The translations under genes and the position numbers were made by a program. 64,000 nucleotides of DNA from Bradyrhizobium sp. Ash2021 (GTDB lineage: Bacteria > Pseudomonadota > Alphaproteobacteria > Rhizobiales > Xanthobacteraceae), in NCBI RefSeq assembly GCF_031202265.1, contig NZ_CP100605.1, positions 62,001 to 126,000 on the forward strand. The letters are read 5' to 3'. The notes below the pieces were generated by a model that did no database searches, was not told the origin of the DNA, and saw only the letters and a list, made by a program, of their open reading frames with translations. Positions 53,453 through 62,717 of this stretch are shown in pieces (the stretch's first letter is position 1; every line of letters starts with the position of its first letter).

Positions 53453-56302
53453 ATGATGGAACCGGCGACGGAGGCCAGAAACGCAATATCGTTTGGACCG
53501 TTCAGCCTGATTACGGCCGAGAGGCTGCTCAAGAAGGGGGACGAGCCGATACCGCTCGGCGGCCGCGCGCTCGACCTCCTGATCGCACTCGCGGAGCGGG
53601 CCGGAGAAGTTGTCACGCACAAGGAGCTAATCTCGACGGTGTGGCCGGATGTGACAGTGGAGGAAGCCAACCTCCGCTTTCAAATGGCTGCCCTTCGGAA
53701 GGCGCTTGGTGACGGGCGAGACGGCGCTCGCTACATATCCAATATTGTCGGTCGGGGTTATTGTTTTGTTGCGCCAGTCACACGCTCGAGCGCCAAGCAA
53801 CCGGTTCCGGTCACCGCGATCGCCACCACAGAACGAGTTCAAAAGCTGCCGCCGCGACCGGCGCGGATGGTCGGCCGTGATGAGACCGTTCGATCCTTGG
53901 CGGAGCAAATCCAGATGTGGCGCTTCGTCAGCATCGTCGGTCCCGGCGGCATCGGAAAGACGACCGTGGCAATCTCTGTCGCTCATGCGCTGGTTGACGG
54001 ATTCCATGACGCGGTCTTCATCGATCTGGCTGCGCTGACCGATCCGCAACTCGTGCCGACTGCGATCGCATCGGCGCTCGGGTTCATGGTGCAAACCCGG
54101 GACCCGGTCGTTGGTCTGCTGGCCTTTATCGGCGACAGGAAGATCCTGCTCGTGCTCGACAATTGCGAGCACGTGATCGCCGTTGCGGCGGCACTGGCCG
54201 AACGCGTTGTCAGCGAGGCACCACAAGCGCACATCCTGACGACCAGCCGCGAAGCGCTCCGGGTAGACGGTGAACATGTCCACTTGTTGTATTCACTTGA
54301 CTGTCCGCCCGAAGATGCCGGCCTGACGGCCATGGAGGCGCTCCAGTACCCCGCTGTCCAGCTCTTCATGGAGCGGGCGGCGGCGAGCGGCTATGGCGCC
54401 GCGCTGAGCGATATCGATGCGCCGATTGTCGCCCGGAGCTGCCGCCGGCTTGACGGGATCGCACTTGCCATCGAGCTCGCGGCCAGTCACGCCGGCTCCC
54501 TTGGGATTCGTGGAACCGCGGAGCTGCTCGACAACCGCTTCAGCTTGCTCTGGCAGAGCCGTCGCACCGCGCTGCCGCGGCACGAGACGCTGAACGCGAT
54601 GCTCGACTGGAGTTACAGCCTGCTTTCGGAGCGCGAGAAGCTGGTCCTGTGCCGGCTGTCAGTCTTTGTCGGGGACTTCACGCGTCAGGCCGCTGGCTCT
54701 GTTGCATCGGAGACGGACGTAGACGAGGCGGAGGTTATCGACGCGGTCGCGAGCCTGGTTGCGAAGTCCCTGGTATCCACGACGGTCATCAACGACTCGA
54801 CATACTACCGGCTGCTCGACACCACGCGCGCCTATGCCGCTGCCAAACTCGCAGAGCGTGACGAAGCGCATCGCATCGCCCGGCGCCATGCGATCTATTA
54901 TTCCGAGTTCTTCGAACACGACGAGATCGTCCAGTCACTGTTCGGCGAACATGATTTTTCGCGATACGCTCCGCATATCGGCAACGTGCGGGCGGCGCTC
55001 GGATGGGCGCTGTCGGACCATGGCGATGTCGCAGTCGGCATCGAACTCGCCACCTGGACGGCGCCCTTGTTCTTCGGCTTGTCGCTGTTCGAAGAATGCA
55101 GGGGTTGGTGTGAACGGACGCTGTCCGCGCTCAACGACACCAGCCGTGGTACCCGACAGGAGATGATTCTTCAGGAAGCCCTGGCGATGTCGTCGATGTA
55201 CACCAGGGGTCACACCGATCAGGTTCGTGCGGCAATCGAGCGCGGACTTGCGCTGGCGGAAGCTTTCCGGGACCGGGCACGCCAATTGCGCCTTCTCGCC
55301 GGTCTGAACCTATTTTTAGTGCGGCTTGGCGACATTCGCGGCGCCCTGGCGGTTGCGGAACAGGGCGGCGTCATCGCGCAGGCTGCCAGGCACCCGGCCG
55401 GCACCGTCTGGGCGGAGTGTTGGGTAGGCGGTGCTCACCACTTTCTGGGTAACCAGGTCGAAGCACAACTCCATTGTGAGCGCGGCTTGGCACTCGCGGT
55501 CGAGGTTGGTACCTTCAACCCCAACTTCTTCGTCTTTGATTATCGCAGCATCGCGACCGTCTACCTCGCCCGCGCCTTGTGGCTGCGTGGCTTCTCCGAT
55601 CAGGCGCTTAGAATCATGAAAAGTGCCATAGGTGAAGCGGCGAGCCGAGGTCATCCAGTTTCGGTCTGCTTTTCGCTGGGTTATGCCTCGGCGTTGTTAC
55701 TGTGGGCCGGTGATTTGCCAGGAGCCGGCGACCTCATCGAACAGCTGATCGTACACGCCGGGCGATACTCGCTTGCACCGTACCATGCTCTCGGTATCGC
55801 GCTGAAGGGCGAACTTGCCATCGCCCGCGATGAGCCGGAAGCCGGTATCGATTTGCTACGGAGCGCGCTGGAGACCCTGCGCGCTCAACAGTACAATCTT
55901 CAGATCACGCGCTTCATCGGGGCGTTGGCGGAAGGCCTGCGCAAGACCGGGCAATTCGAGGAGGCGCTGTTCATGATCAATGGAGGCATTGCGCGCGCGA
56001 CAAATAGTGGGGTGGAATTTGACTTGTCCGAATTGCTCCGGATTAAATCGCAGATACTCGCGGCGCAACATGACCGTGAATCAGCCATGAACTGCCTGAC
56101 CGAAGCGCTCGCTGTCGCACGCGCGCAATCTGCGCTCGCCTGGGAGCTGAGGTCGACGATGGCCTTGGCCCGCTTGCTCTGCGAAGATGGCCAGTGCGTT
56201 CAGGCCCGGCATACGCTCGCCCCCGTCTACGACCGCTTCACGGAAGGATTCGACACCGCAGATCTCAAGCTGGCGCGCGCGCTGCTCGAGGATTTGCGAT
56301 AG
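53453..56302 (+). CDS. STAND-type transcriptional regulator, copy 2
   Basis: 949 residues with the same domain order as copy 1. The wHTH and NTPase halves are almost identical to copy 1, including Walker A GPGGIGKTT and LLVLDNCEHVI. A two-residue insertion appears in SETDVDEAEVID. The sensor half differs clearly, for example HCERGLALAVEVGTFNPNFF against HFERGMALEIELGTSNAHLL. It could bind similar DNA yet respond to another ligand. The gap to copy 1 is 170 nt. Confidence 0.88.
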   Translation: MMEPATEARNAISFGPFSLITAERLLKKGDEPIPLGGRALDLLIALAERAGEVVTHKELISTVWPDVTVEEANLRFQMAALRKALGDGRDGARYISNIVGRGYCFVAPVTRSSAKQPVPVTAIATTERVQKLPPRPARMVGRDETVRSLAEQIQMWRFVSIVGPGGIGKTTVAISVAHALVDGFHDAVFIDLAALTDPQLVPTAIASALGFMVQTRDPVVGLLAFIGDRKILLVLDNCEHVIAVAAALAERVVSEAPQAHILTTSREALRVDGEHVHLLYSLDCPPEDAGLTAMEALQYPAVQLFMERAAASGYGAALSDIDAPIVARSCRRLDGIALAIELAASHAGSLGIRGTAELLDNRFSLLWQSRRTALPRHETLNAMLDWSYSLLSEREKLVLCRLSVFVGDFTRQAAGSVASETDVDEAEVIDAVASLVAKSLVSTTVINDSTYYRLLDTTRAYAAAKLAERDEAHRIARRHAIYYSEFFEHDEIVQSLFGEHDFSRYAPHIGNVRAALGWALSDHGDVAVGIELATWTAPLFFGLSLFEECRGWCERTLSALNDTSRGTRQEMILQEALAMSSMYTRGHTDQVRAAIERGLALAEAFRDRARQLRLLAGLNLFLVRLGDIRGALAVAEQGGVIAQAARHPAGTVWAECWVGGAHHFLGNQVEAQLHCERGLALAVEVGTFNPNFFVFDYRSIATVYLARALWLRGFSDQALRIMKSAIGEAASRGHPVSVCFSLGYASALLLWAGDLPGAGDLIEQLIVHAGRYSLAPYHALGIALKGELAIARDEPEAGIDLLRSALETLRAQQYNLQITRFIGALAEGLRKTGQFEEALFMINGGIARATNSGVEFDLSELLRIKSQILAAQHDRESAMNCLTEALAVARAQSALAWELRSTMALARLLCEDGQCVQARHTLAPVYDRFTEGFDTADLKLARALLEDLR

Positions 56303-56470
56303 CCATTTTAACCGTTGGCGGTTCCCTGTGGTTTCGTCGCATTGAAGCGATGTTGGTTGCGCGCTAAAATGCGCGACTGCGTTCGGCACAAGGAAGCATC
56401 GGTGCTTCCAGGTAAGACCTCCGCTTTACACAAATGTCCGGTTCCGGATGTAAGAGCGCGGACGACGCGT

Positions 56471-59326
56471 ATGAATGATCGCCGCAACTCACAGCCCAAG
56501 GACGTGCTTTCTTTTGGCCCGTTCAGCCTGTTTGCGGCCGAGAGGCTGCTCAAGAAGGCTGAAGAGCCGATACCGCTCGGTGGCCGCGCGCTCGACATCC
56601 TGATCGCACTCGCCGAGCGGGCCGGGGAAGTTGTCACCCACAAGGAGCTAATCTCAACGGTGTGGCCAGATGTGACGGTGGAGGAAGCCAACCTCCGCTT
56701 CCAAATGGCTGCCCTTCGGAAGGCGCTTGGTGACGGGCGAGACGGCGCTCGCTACATATCCAATATTGCCGGTCGCGGTTACTGTTTTGTTGCGCCAGTC
56801 ACACGCTCGAGCGCCAAGCAAACGGTTCCGGTCACCGGGATCACCACCGCAGAACGAGTTCAAAAGCTGCCGCCGCGACCAGCGCGGATGGTCGGCCGCG
56901 ATGACACTGTTCGAGCGTTGGCGGAGCAACTTCAGGTGGGGCGCTTCGTCAGCATCGTCGGTCCTGGCGGTATCGGCAAAACCACCGTAGCAATCTCTGT
57001 CGCTCATGCGCTGGCTGATGGATTCCATGGCGCGGTCTTCTTCATCGATCTGGCTGCGCTGACCGATCCCCAACTCGTGCCGACAGCGGTCGCGTCGGCA
57101 CTCGGGTTCATGGTGCAAACGCAGGACCCGCTCGTTGGTCTGCTGGCCTTTATTGGGGACAGGAAGATTCTCCTCGTGCTCGACAATTGCGAGCATGTGA
57201 TCGGCGTTGCGGCAGCACTGGCCGAACGCGTCGTCAGCGAGGCGCCACAAGCGCACATCCTGGCGACCAGCCGCGAAGCCCTCCGGGTGGAGGGTGAACA
57301 TGTCCACCTATTGAATTCACTTGATTGTCCCCCCGAGGATGCCGGCCTGACTGCCATGGAGGCGCTCCGGTATCCCGCCGCCCAGTTTTTCATGGAGCGG
57401 GCGGCGGCGAGCGGCTATGGCGCCGCGCTGAGCGATATCGATGCGCCAATCGTAGCCCGGATCTGCCGCCGGCTTGACGGAGTGGCACTTGCCGTCGAGC
57501 TCGCGGCCAGTCGCATCGGCTCCCTTGGGATTCGTGGAACCGCGGACCTGCTCGACAACCGCTTCAGCTTGCTCTGGCAGAGCCGTCGCACCGCGCTGCC
57601 GCGGCACGAGACGCTGAACGCGATGCTCGACTGGAGTTACAGCCTGCTTTCGGAGCGCGAGAAGGTGGTCCTGTGCCGGCTGTCAGTCTTTGTCGGGAAC
57701 TTCACGCTTCAGGCCGCTGGCTCTGTTGCATCGGAGACGGAGGTAGACGAGGCGGAGATTATCGACGCGGTCGCGAGCCTGGTTGCAAAGTCCTTGATAT
57801 CCACGACCGTCATCAACGAATCGACATATTATCGGCTACTCGACACCACGCGCGCCTACGCCGCTGTCAAACTCGCAGAGCGTGGCGAAGCGGATCGCAT
57901 CGCCCGGCGCCATGCGATCTATTATTCCAAGTTTCTCGAACACGACGAGATCGTCCAGTCATTGTTCGGCGAACATGGTCTTTCGGGATACGCCCCGCAT
58001 ATCGGCAACGTGCGGGCGGCGCTCGGATGGGCGCTGTCGGACCATGGCGATGTCGCGGTCGGCATCGAACTCGCCACCTGGGCGGCGCCCCTGTTCATCG
58101 GACTGTCGCTGCTCGGGGAATGCAGGGGTTGGTGTGAACGGGCGCTGGCCGCTCTCGACGACGCCAGCCGTGGCACCAGCCAGGAGATGATTCTTCAGGA
58201 AGCCCTGGCGATGTCGTCGATGTTCACCAGGGGTCACAGCGACCAGGTTCGCGCCGCAATCGAGCGTGGACTTGCGCTGGCGGAAGCCTTCCAGGACCGT
58301 GCACGCCAACTCCGCCTTCTCGCCGGTCTGAACCTATTGTTCACGCGGCTTGGTGACATCCGCGGCGCCCTGGCGGTTGCGGAACAGGCCGGCGTCATCG
58401 CGCAGGCTGCCAAGCACCCGGTCGGCACCGTCTTGACGGAGTGGTGGGTGGGCTTTGATCACCACTATCTGGGCAATCAAGCCGTGGCACAACTCCATCT
58501 TGAGCGCGGCATGGCGCTCGCGGCCGAGCTTGGTACCTTCAACGAAAACTTCTTCGGTTTTAATCATCGCGCCAGCACGCTCGTCCTCCTCGCCCGCACC
58601 TTGTGGCTGCGTGGCTTCTCCGACCAGGCGCTTAGAATCGTGCAGAGGGTCATCGATGAAGCGGCGAGCCGAGATCGCCCAGTTCCGATCTGCATTTCGC
58701 TGGTTTATGCCTCGACGTTGTTACTGTGGACCGGTGATTTGCTAGGAGCCGGCGACCTCATCGAGCAGCTGATCGTACACGCCGGACGACACTCACTTGC
58801 ACCGTACCGTGCTCTTGGCATCGCGCTGAAGGGCGAACTCGCCGTTACCCGCGAAGAGCCGGAAGCCGGTCTCGATTTGCTACGGAGCGCGCTGGAGACC
58901 CTGCGCGCTCAACAGTTCAATCTCCTGATCCCGGGCTTCATCGGCGCGTCGGCGGAAGGCCTGCGCAAGACCGGGCAATTCGAGGAGGCGCTTTTTACGA
59001 TCAATGGAGCCATTGCGCGCGCGACAAATAGTGGAGTGGAATTTAACTTGTCCGAACTGCTCCGGATTAAATCGCAGATTCTCGCGGCACGACGTGACCG
59101 TGAATCAGCCATGAACTGCCTGACCGAAGCGCTCGCTGTTGCACGCGCGCAATCTGCGCTCGCCTGGGAGCTGAGGTCGACGATGGTCTTGGCAGACATG
59201 CTTTCCGAAGACAGCCAGCGCGATCAGGCCCGGCATGCGCTGGCTCTCGTGTACAGCCGCTTCACCGAAGGATTTGAAACCGCGGATCTCAAGCTGGCAC
59301 GCGCGCTCCTTGAGGATTTGCAATAA
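56471..59326 (+). CDS. STAND-type transcriptional regulator, copy 3
   Basis: 951 residues from ATG 56471 (MNDRRNSQPKDVLSFGPF). It has the same wHTH, P-loop NTPase (GPGGIGKTT) and helical repeats, but is the most diverged at DNA level in the first half, with many silent changes. In part of the sensor half it is closer to copy 2 (HAIYYSKFLEHDEIVQSL), which indicates mosaic ancestry. Its upstream region is unrelated to those of copies 1 and 2, so its expression may differ. Confidence 0.87.
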   Translation: MNDRRNSQPKDVLSFGPFSLFAAERLLKKAEEPIPLGGRALDILIALAERAGEVVTHKELISTVWPDVTVEEANLRFQMAALRKALGDGRDGARYISNIAGRGYCFVAPVTRSSAKQTVPVTGITTAERVQKLPPRPARMVGRDDTVRALAEQLQVGRFVSIVGPGGIGKTTVAISVAHALADGFHGAVFFIDLAALTDPQLVPTAVASALGFMVQTQDPLVGLLAFIGDRKILLVLDNCEHVIGVAAALAERVVSEAPQAHILATSREALRVEGEHVHLLNSLDCPPEDAGLTAMEALRYPAAQFFMERAAASGYGAALSDIDAPIVARICRRLDGVALAVELAASRIGSLGIRGTADLLDNRFSLLWQSRRTALPRHETLNAMLDWSYSLLSEREKVVLCRLSVFVGNFTLQAAGSVASETEVDEAEIIDAVASLVAKSLISTTVINESTYYRLLDTTRAYAAVKLAERGEADRIARRHAIYYSKFLEHDEIVQSLFGEHGLSGYAPHIGNVRAALGWALSDHGDVAVGIELATWAAPLFIGLSLLGECRGWCERALAALDDASRGTSQEMILQEALAMSSMFTRGHSDQVRAAIERGLALAEAFQDRARQLRLLAGLNLLFTRLGDIRGALAVAEQAGVIAQAAKHPVGTVLTEWWVGFDHHYLGNQAVAQLHLERGMALAAELGTFNENFFGFNHRASTLVLLARTLWLRGFSDQALRIVQRVIDEAASRDRPVPICISLVYASTLLLWTGDLLGAGDLIEQLIVHAGRHSLAPYRALGIALKGELAVTREEPEAGLDLLRSALETLRAQQFNLLIPGFIGASAEGLRKTGQFEEALFTINGAIARATNSGVEFNLSELLRIKSQILAARRDRESAMNCLTEALAVARAQSALAWELRSTMVLADMLSEDSQRDQARHALALVYSRFTEGFETADLKLARALLEDLQ

Positions 59327-59510
59327 CCATTTTAGCCGTTCCACGCCAAGCCGACGACCACCGCACCATTCTTTCCCGCCTGGAGCCCCGGCGGAACCGG
59401 GATCCCTCCGCCCTTCTAACATTTTCTAACGTAATCAAACGGGCCAAGCCGTCGGCCATCGGGCATGCTCGTCGCGTGCAAATTGCCCAGCATCTTTCGA
59501 ACCCGACACC

Positions 59511-59894
59511 ATGATGAAATCCTCCGTTCCGCCGAACGCTCCCGTCGCCCTCCCACCCCTGGTGGCCGCCTACGTTGAAGCAACCAACAGCTTCGATCTC
59601 GAGCGATTGCTGGCCACTTTCGCCGAGGACGCTCTCGTCAATGATCAGTTACGGGACTACTGGGGAAAGCCGGCCATCAGAGAGTGGGCGAAGCGCGATA
59701 TCATCGGCGAGAGTCTGACGATGAGCGTAACCAAGGTGATCAACCACTATGGGAACTTCATCGCGACGGCCAATGTCGATGGCAACTATGACAAGCGCGG
59801 CCTGCCGGATCCGCTGGTGCTCGCCTTCTATTTCACCCCCCAGAGCGATTTGATCGTTCAGCTGATCATACTTCGTAATCGATTCGATATTTGA
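59511..59894 (+). CDS. NTF2/SnoaL-like protein
   Basis: A 127-residue protein. It starts MMKSSVPPNAPVALPPLVAA and continues FDLERLLATFAEDALVNDQL and GKPAIREWAKRDI, the usual steroid-isomerase-like opening. It lies 184 nt after the third regulator and on the same strand. It is not closely alike to the SnoaL protein at 49744. Enzymatic role and ligand are unknown; co-location suggests control by the STAND regulators. Confidence 0.82.
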   Translation: MMKSSVPPNAPVALPPLVAAYVEATNSFDLERLLATFAEDALVNDQLRDYWGKPAIREWAKRDIIGESLTMSVTKVINHYGNFIATANVDGNYDKRGLPDPLVLAFYFTPQSDLIVQLIILRNRFDI

Positions 59895-60108
59895 GAATCG
59901 ACGCGTCCATCGCCACGCTCATTTGATCGACGTGGATCAATGGACCTCATCCAGCTGAAGCCCCCTTTGGAGTCGATGCGTCGCCCAAGACGCGCGCCTC
60001 AGCAGCACGACTAACACAATCTTACAACGTTAAACTCGCTTACGTCGCGAGATTGCGCGACGCTTCAATCAGATTTGTTCAATGCCTCCCACCTGAGAGA
60101 GCGACGAC

Positions 60109-60261
60109 ATGCACGAGACAGAAGGACATATCGAAGAGACAGAAAGCAGCGGGGTTTTCGGCGCCCCACGGATACCAAAGCGATCCATTACTTGGAGCAT
60201 GACGGCCATGGCGAACCCGCACAGGTGGAAGGGATATTGCGATGACAACTCACAACAGTAG
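60109..60261 (+). CDS. Possible 50-residue ORF coupled to the next regulator
   Basis: The ATG has GAGAGAG upstream. The product reads MHETEGHIEETESSGVFGAP, then a basic stretch RIPKRSITWSM. Its end overlaps the next start (60242) by 20 nt. No family was recognised. It could be a leader or a chance frame. Confidence 0.3.
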   Translation: MHETEGHIEETESSGVFGAPRIPKRSITWSMTAMANPHRWKGYCDDNSQQ

Positions 60262-61006
60262 CTGCGACACACTCGATCGCGTGCAACCGGCGTTCGCCGA
60301 TACCGATCCAAGGACTTCGGAGCGGCGGCGATCAACGCGCTCGCCAAATTCATCAACCATGCCTGAACCGCATCGGAGCTTTGTTCCGGGCAAACGAATA
60401 CCGCCAACGTTGCGGAATGAAATGGCGAAGCTTCTGGCCGATATCATTCATTCGCGAGTGTCGAGCAACCTCGAGAAGATGGTTGATCGGTTGCGCGGAT
60501 CGTCCCCGCGACGTGACGAGCTGCTCGCGATAGTTGAATTGGGATCAAGCGGAGAGGCTTTGGCCCGGCTGCTGGCCCTGCTGAACGATACGGTGCTGCG
60601 CGTGGGACCGTTGGAGCTCGATCTCATCGATAGGGCTGCGAAGCGTGGCGACCGTCACATCGATCTTCGGCCGCGCGAATTTCAGTTGCTCAAGTACATG
60701 ATGCAACGGAGTGACAAATTGCTGACGCGGGCGGCCCTCTTGAAAGAGGTATGGCACTATAAATTCGTTCCTAAAACGAACCTTGTCGATGTTCATATGG
60801 GCCTGTTGCGTCGCAAGGTCGACGGGGCAAATGAGGCGCCCATGATCCGCATTGTCCGCGGCGTTGGCTTCGTTCTGGATGCGACTCCTCTCTCGCGGGG
60901 TTCACCGAAGCAACATAATGACGAAGTTGCTGTTTCGCGTGGGCCTGTTAGCTGCAGCCTGGGCTCGGTCGGAACTACTTTGCCGATTTGTCCCCGACAA
61001 GAGTGA
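60242..61006 (+). CDS. Orphan winged-helix (OmpR-type) regulator without receiver domain
   Basis: A 254-residue protein. Residues about 115-215 are a response-regulator DNA-binding domain: IDLRPREFQLLKYMMQRSDK, LTRAALLKEVWHYKF, NLVDVHMGLLRRKVD and IRIVRGVGFVLDA. The preceding part is helical (NEMAKLLADIIHSRVSSNLE) and has no phospho-acceptor receiver fold. The true start could be the ATG at 60359 (MPEPHRSFVPGKR). It may be activated by protein partners rather than phosphorylation; this is inferred. Confidence 0.8.
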   Translation: MTTHNSSCDTLDRVQPAFADTDPRTSERRRSTRSPNSSTMPEPHRSFVPGKRIPPTLRNEMAKLLADIIHSRVSSNLEKMVDRLRGSSPRRDELLAIVELGSSGEALARLLALLNDTVLRVGPLELDLIDRAAKRGDRHIDLRPREFQLLKYMMQRSDKLLTRAALLKEVWHYKFVPKTNLVDVHMGLLRRKVDGANEAPMIRIVRGVGFVLDATPLSRGSPKQHNDEVAVSRGPVSCSLGSVGTTLPICPRQE

Positions 61007-61065
61007 TCAATATCTGTCAGCGCGCCTGACTGGACGAAGAGACGATCGAACGTCAGAGAAATAAG

Positions 61066-61305
61066 ATGAGCGAAATCAACAAGACAGCTGCGGCGACAGC
61101 GATTAGCGGTTTCTTTGGCTACTTTGATTGCAATGACGGGTTAGCAGCTGAGACGGCGGCTCCACAGCGCGGCTATTGCCTGTTGCATAATCATGGCGGC
61201 GCAGACTGCAGCTTTACGAGCAAGACGCAGTGCGAAGCAACTGCCTTCGACCAAGGAGCCGAATGCTACCAGGACGACGGGGAGGTCTATCTAGCCAACT
61301 CGTAG
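61066..61305 (+). CDS. Small Cys-rich protein (DUF3551-like) with disrupted signal peptide
   Basis: A 79-residue product. The C-terminal part (RGYCLLHNHGGADCSFTSKT, QCEATAFDQGAECY) resembles small secreted Cys proteins of Bradyrhizobiaceae. Residues 14-25 now read SGFFGYFDCNDG. In the +1 frame the same bases (61106-61139) give AVSLATLIAMTG, which would complete a perfect signal peptide before LAAETAAPQ. Two compensating single-base indels therefore appear to have destroyed the secretion signal. Confidence 0.6.
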   Translation: MSEINKTAAATAISGFFGYFDCNDGLAAETAAPQRGYCLLHNHGGADCSFTSKTQCEATAFDQGAECYQDDGEVYLANS

Positions 61306-61335
61306 CCAACTCCAACCTTACGAAGGAGAACTTCG

Positions 61336-62142
61336 ATGAATAACCAAAACGATCTTCGGCAGAGGAATCCAATGAATCGACGCACCTTCGTGGGCATGGT
61401 GGCTGCGGGGGCGGCAAGCACTCTTTTGCAGGGCGGCGCCGCCGCCGCGCAGCCCGCGCCGAAGGCCCGCAACGTCGTCCTTGTGCACGGGCTGTTCGCC
61501 GACGGGTCAAGCTGGTCCGAGGTGATTGCACGATTGCAGGCAGCGGGGCTCAATGCCGCGTCTGTGCAAAACCCCCTGACGACGCTGCCGGAAGCGGTAG
61601 CCTCGGCCGAGCGCGTGCTGGCGCGGCAGGATGGTCCGACGGTCCTGGTCGGGCACTCCTTCTCCGGAATGATCGTGACCGAGGCCGGCATGCATCCGAA
61701 CGTGTCGGCGCTTGTCTATGTGGCGGCGCGGGCGCCGGATGCGGGCGAGGATTACGCGGCGTTGGCCAAGACATTTCCGACGCCACCGGCGTCCGCCGGG
61801 ATTGTCTTCGACGGCGACGAAGGACGTCTCAGCGAGGCTGCGTTTCTGCGCGATTTCGCGGGCGACCTGCCGGAAGCGAAGGCGAAGGTCCTCTATGCGG
61901 TCCAGGAGCCGTTCCAGAAGGCTCTGCTCGCGGGCAAGACGACGCATGCGGCCTGGCGGTCGAAGCCGAGTTTCTATGCCGTTTCGACCGAGGACCGGAC
62001 CATCAATCCCGATCTCGAACGCTTCATGGCCAAGCGCATGGGCGCGAAGACGATCGAGGTCAACGCGAGCCACCTTTCGCTGATATCGCACCCCGACGAG
62101 ATCACCCGGTTGATCCTGGAAGCCGCCGGACAGCCCGCCTAG
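61336..62142 (+). CDS. Tat-exported alpha/beta hydrolase
   Basis: A 268-residue protein. A twin-arginine signal is visible (MNRRTFVGMVAAGAASTLL, cleavage near AAAAQPAP). Then come NVVLVHGLFADGSSW with the oxyanion His-Gly, the nucleophile elbow VLVGHSFSGM, an acid in STEDRTINPDL, and His in NASHLSLISHPDE. This matches the EstA/AB-hydrolase group of small esterases. The start has AAGGAG upstream. It acts in the periplasm; the substrate is unknown. Confidence 0.88.
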   Translation: MNNQNDLRQRNPMNRRTFVGMVAAGAASTLLQGGAAAAQPAPKARNVVLVHGLFADGSSWSEVIARLQAAGLNAASVQNPLTTLPEAVASAERVLARQDGPTVLVGHSFSGMIVTEAGMHPNVSALVYVAARAPDAGEDYAALAKTFPTPPASAGIVFDGDEGRLSEAAFLRDFAGDLPEAKAKVLYAVQEPFQKALLAGKTTHAAWRSKPSFYAVSTEDRTINPDLERFMAKRMGAKTIEVNASHLSLISHPDEITRLILEAAGQPA

Positions 62143-62247
62143 CAGGTGTGGATCCTCGTGCACGGACTGGTCGCCGACATGTCGCGGCGACAGTCCGCGA
62201 CGACGGTCTCAAAATTTGCGAATCCAAGCGAAGAAGGCGTATGTGCC

Positions 62248-62673
62248 ATGTCCAGTCTATATTCCACAAAAGTCACGGCGAGCGGCGGCCGTCACGGTTC
62301 AATCCGCAGCGAAGACGGTCTGCTCGACCTCAAGCTCGCACTACCCCGGACGCTTGGCGGAAGGGGCGATGCGACCAATCCCGAACAACTCTTCGCCGGC
62401 GGTTATGCCGCCTGCTTTGAGAACGCACTCCTCCATGTGAGCCGGGATGCCGGCCACCGCTTTGCCGATAACGATATCGGCGTCGCCGCCAGGATCGACC
62501 TTGGTCGAAATGAAACAGGAGGCTTCGTGTTGGCCGCCGCACTTGCTGTAGGCATTGCTGGCATCGACCGACAGACCGCTGAACGGCTCGTCCGGGGTGC
62601 TCACGCCATCTGCCCGTACTCCAAAGCGATCCGCGGCAATGTCGATGTGGCGATCTTCGTCTCGGTCCGGTGA
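62248..62673 (+). CDS. ohr: Organic hydroperoxide resistance protein (OsmC/Ohr family)
   Basis: A 141-residue protein. It begins MSSLYSTKVTASGGRHGSIR and carries both redox cysteines in YAACFENALLHVS and HAICPYSKAIRGN, with the Ohr segment NPEQLFAGGYA. Ohr reduces organic peroxides using lipoyl-linked thiols. It follows the exported hydrolase by 105 nt and precedes a broken azoreductase, so this was probably a small stress-response group. Confidence 0.9.
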   Translation: MSSLYSTKVTASGGRHGSIRSEDGLLDLKLALPRTLGGRGDATNPEQLFAGGYAACFENALLHVSRDAGHRFADNDIGVAARIDLGRNETGGFVLAAALAVGIAGIDRQTAERLVRGAHAICPYSKAIRGNVDVAIFVSVR

Positions 62674-62717
62674 GCCCGACCGATCGATTTCATGCCAGTC
62701 CCTCGGAAGAAAGCCAA

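Larger units (their letters stand above)
50439..59326 (+). repeat. Three tandem paralogous regulator genes
   Basis: Units at 50439-53282, 53453-56302 and 56471-59326, same strand, about 2.85 kb each. Bases about 50744-51594 of unit 1 are identical by eye to about 53758-54608 of unit 2, while the 3' halves differ at many sites. All three end with similar sequence just after the stop (ACCATTTTA or GCCATTTTA). This fits tandem duplication with later gene conversion. Confidence 0.85.

Noticed and set aside
50613..54283. Near-identical 218-codon antisense frames in regulator copies 1 and 2
   Set aside because: Their identity simply reflects the duplicated sense genes; no start signal or family pattern is seen.
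50439..59326. STAND genes as an anti-phage (Avs-like) defence island
   Set aside because: The N-terminus is an OmpR-type DNA-binding domain, not a nuclease or other toxic effector, and no defence genes adjoin.
59923..59940. Palindrome TTGATC-GACGTG-GATCAA as an FNR/FixK box
   Set aside because: FNR-type boxes have TTGAT-N4-ATCAA; here the half sites are 8 bases apart. It may still be another dyad, but there is no support.
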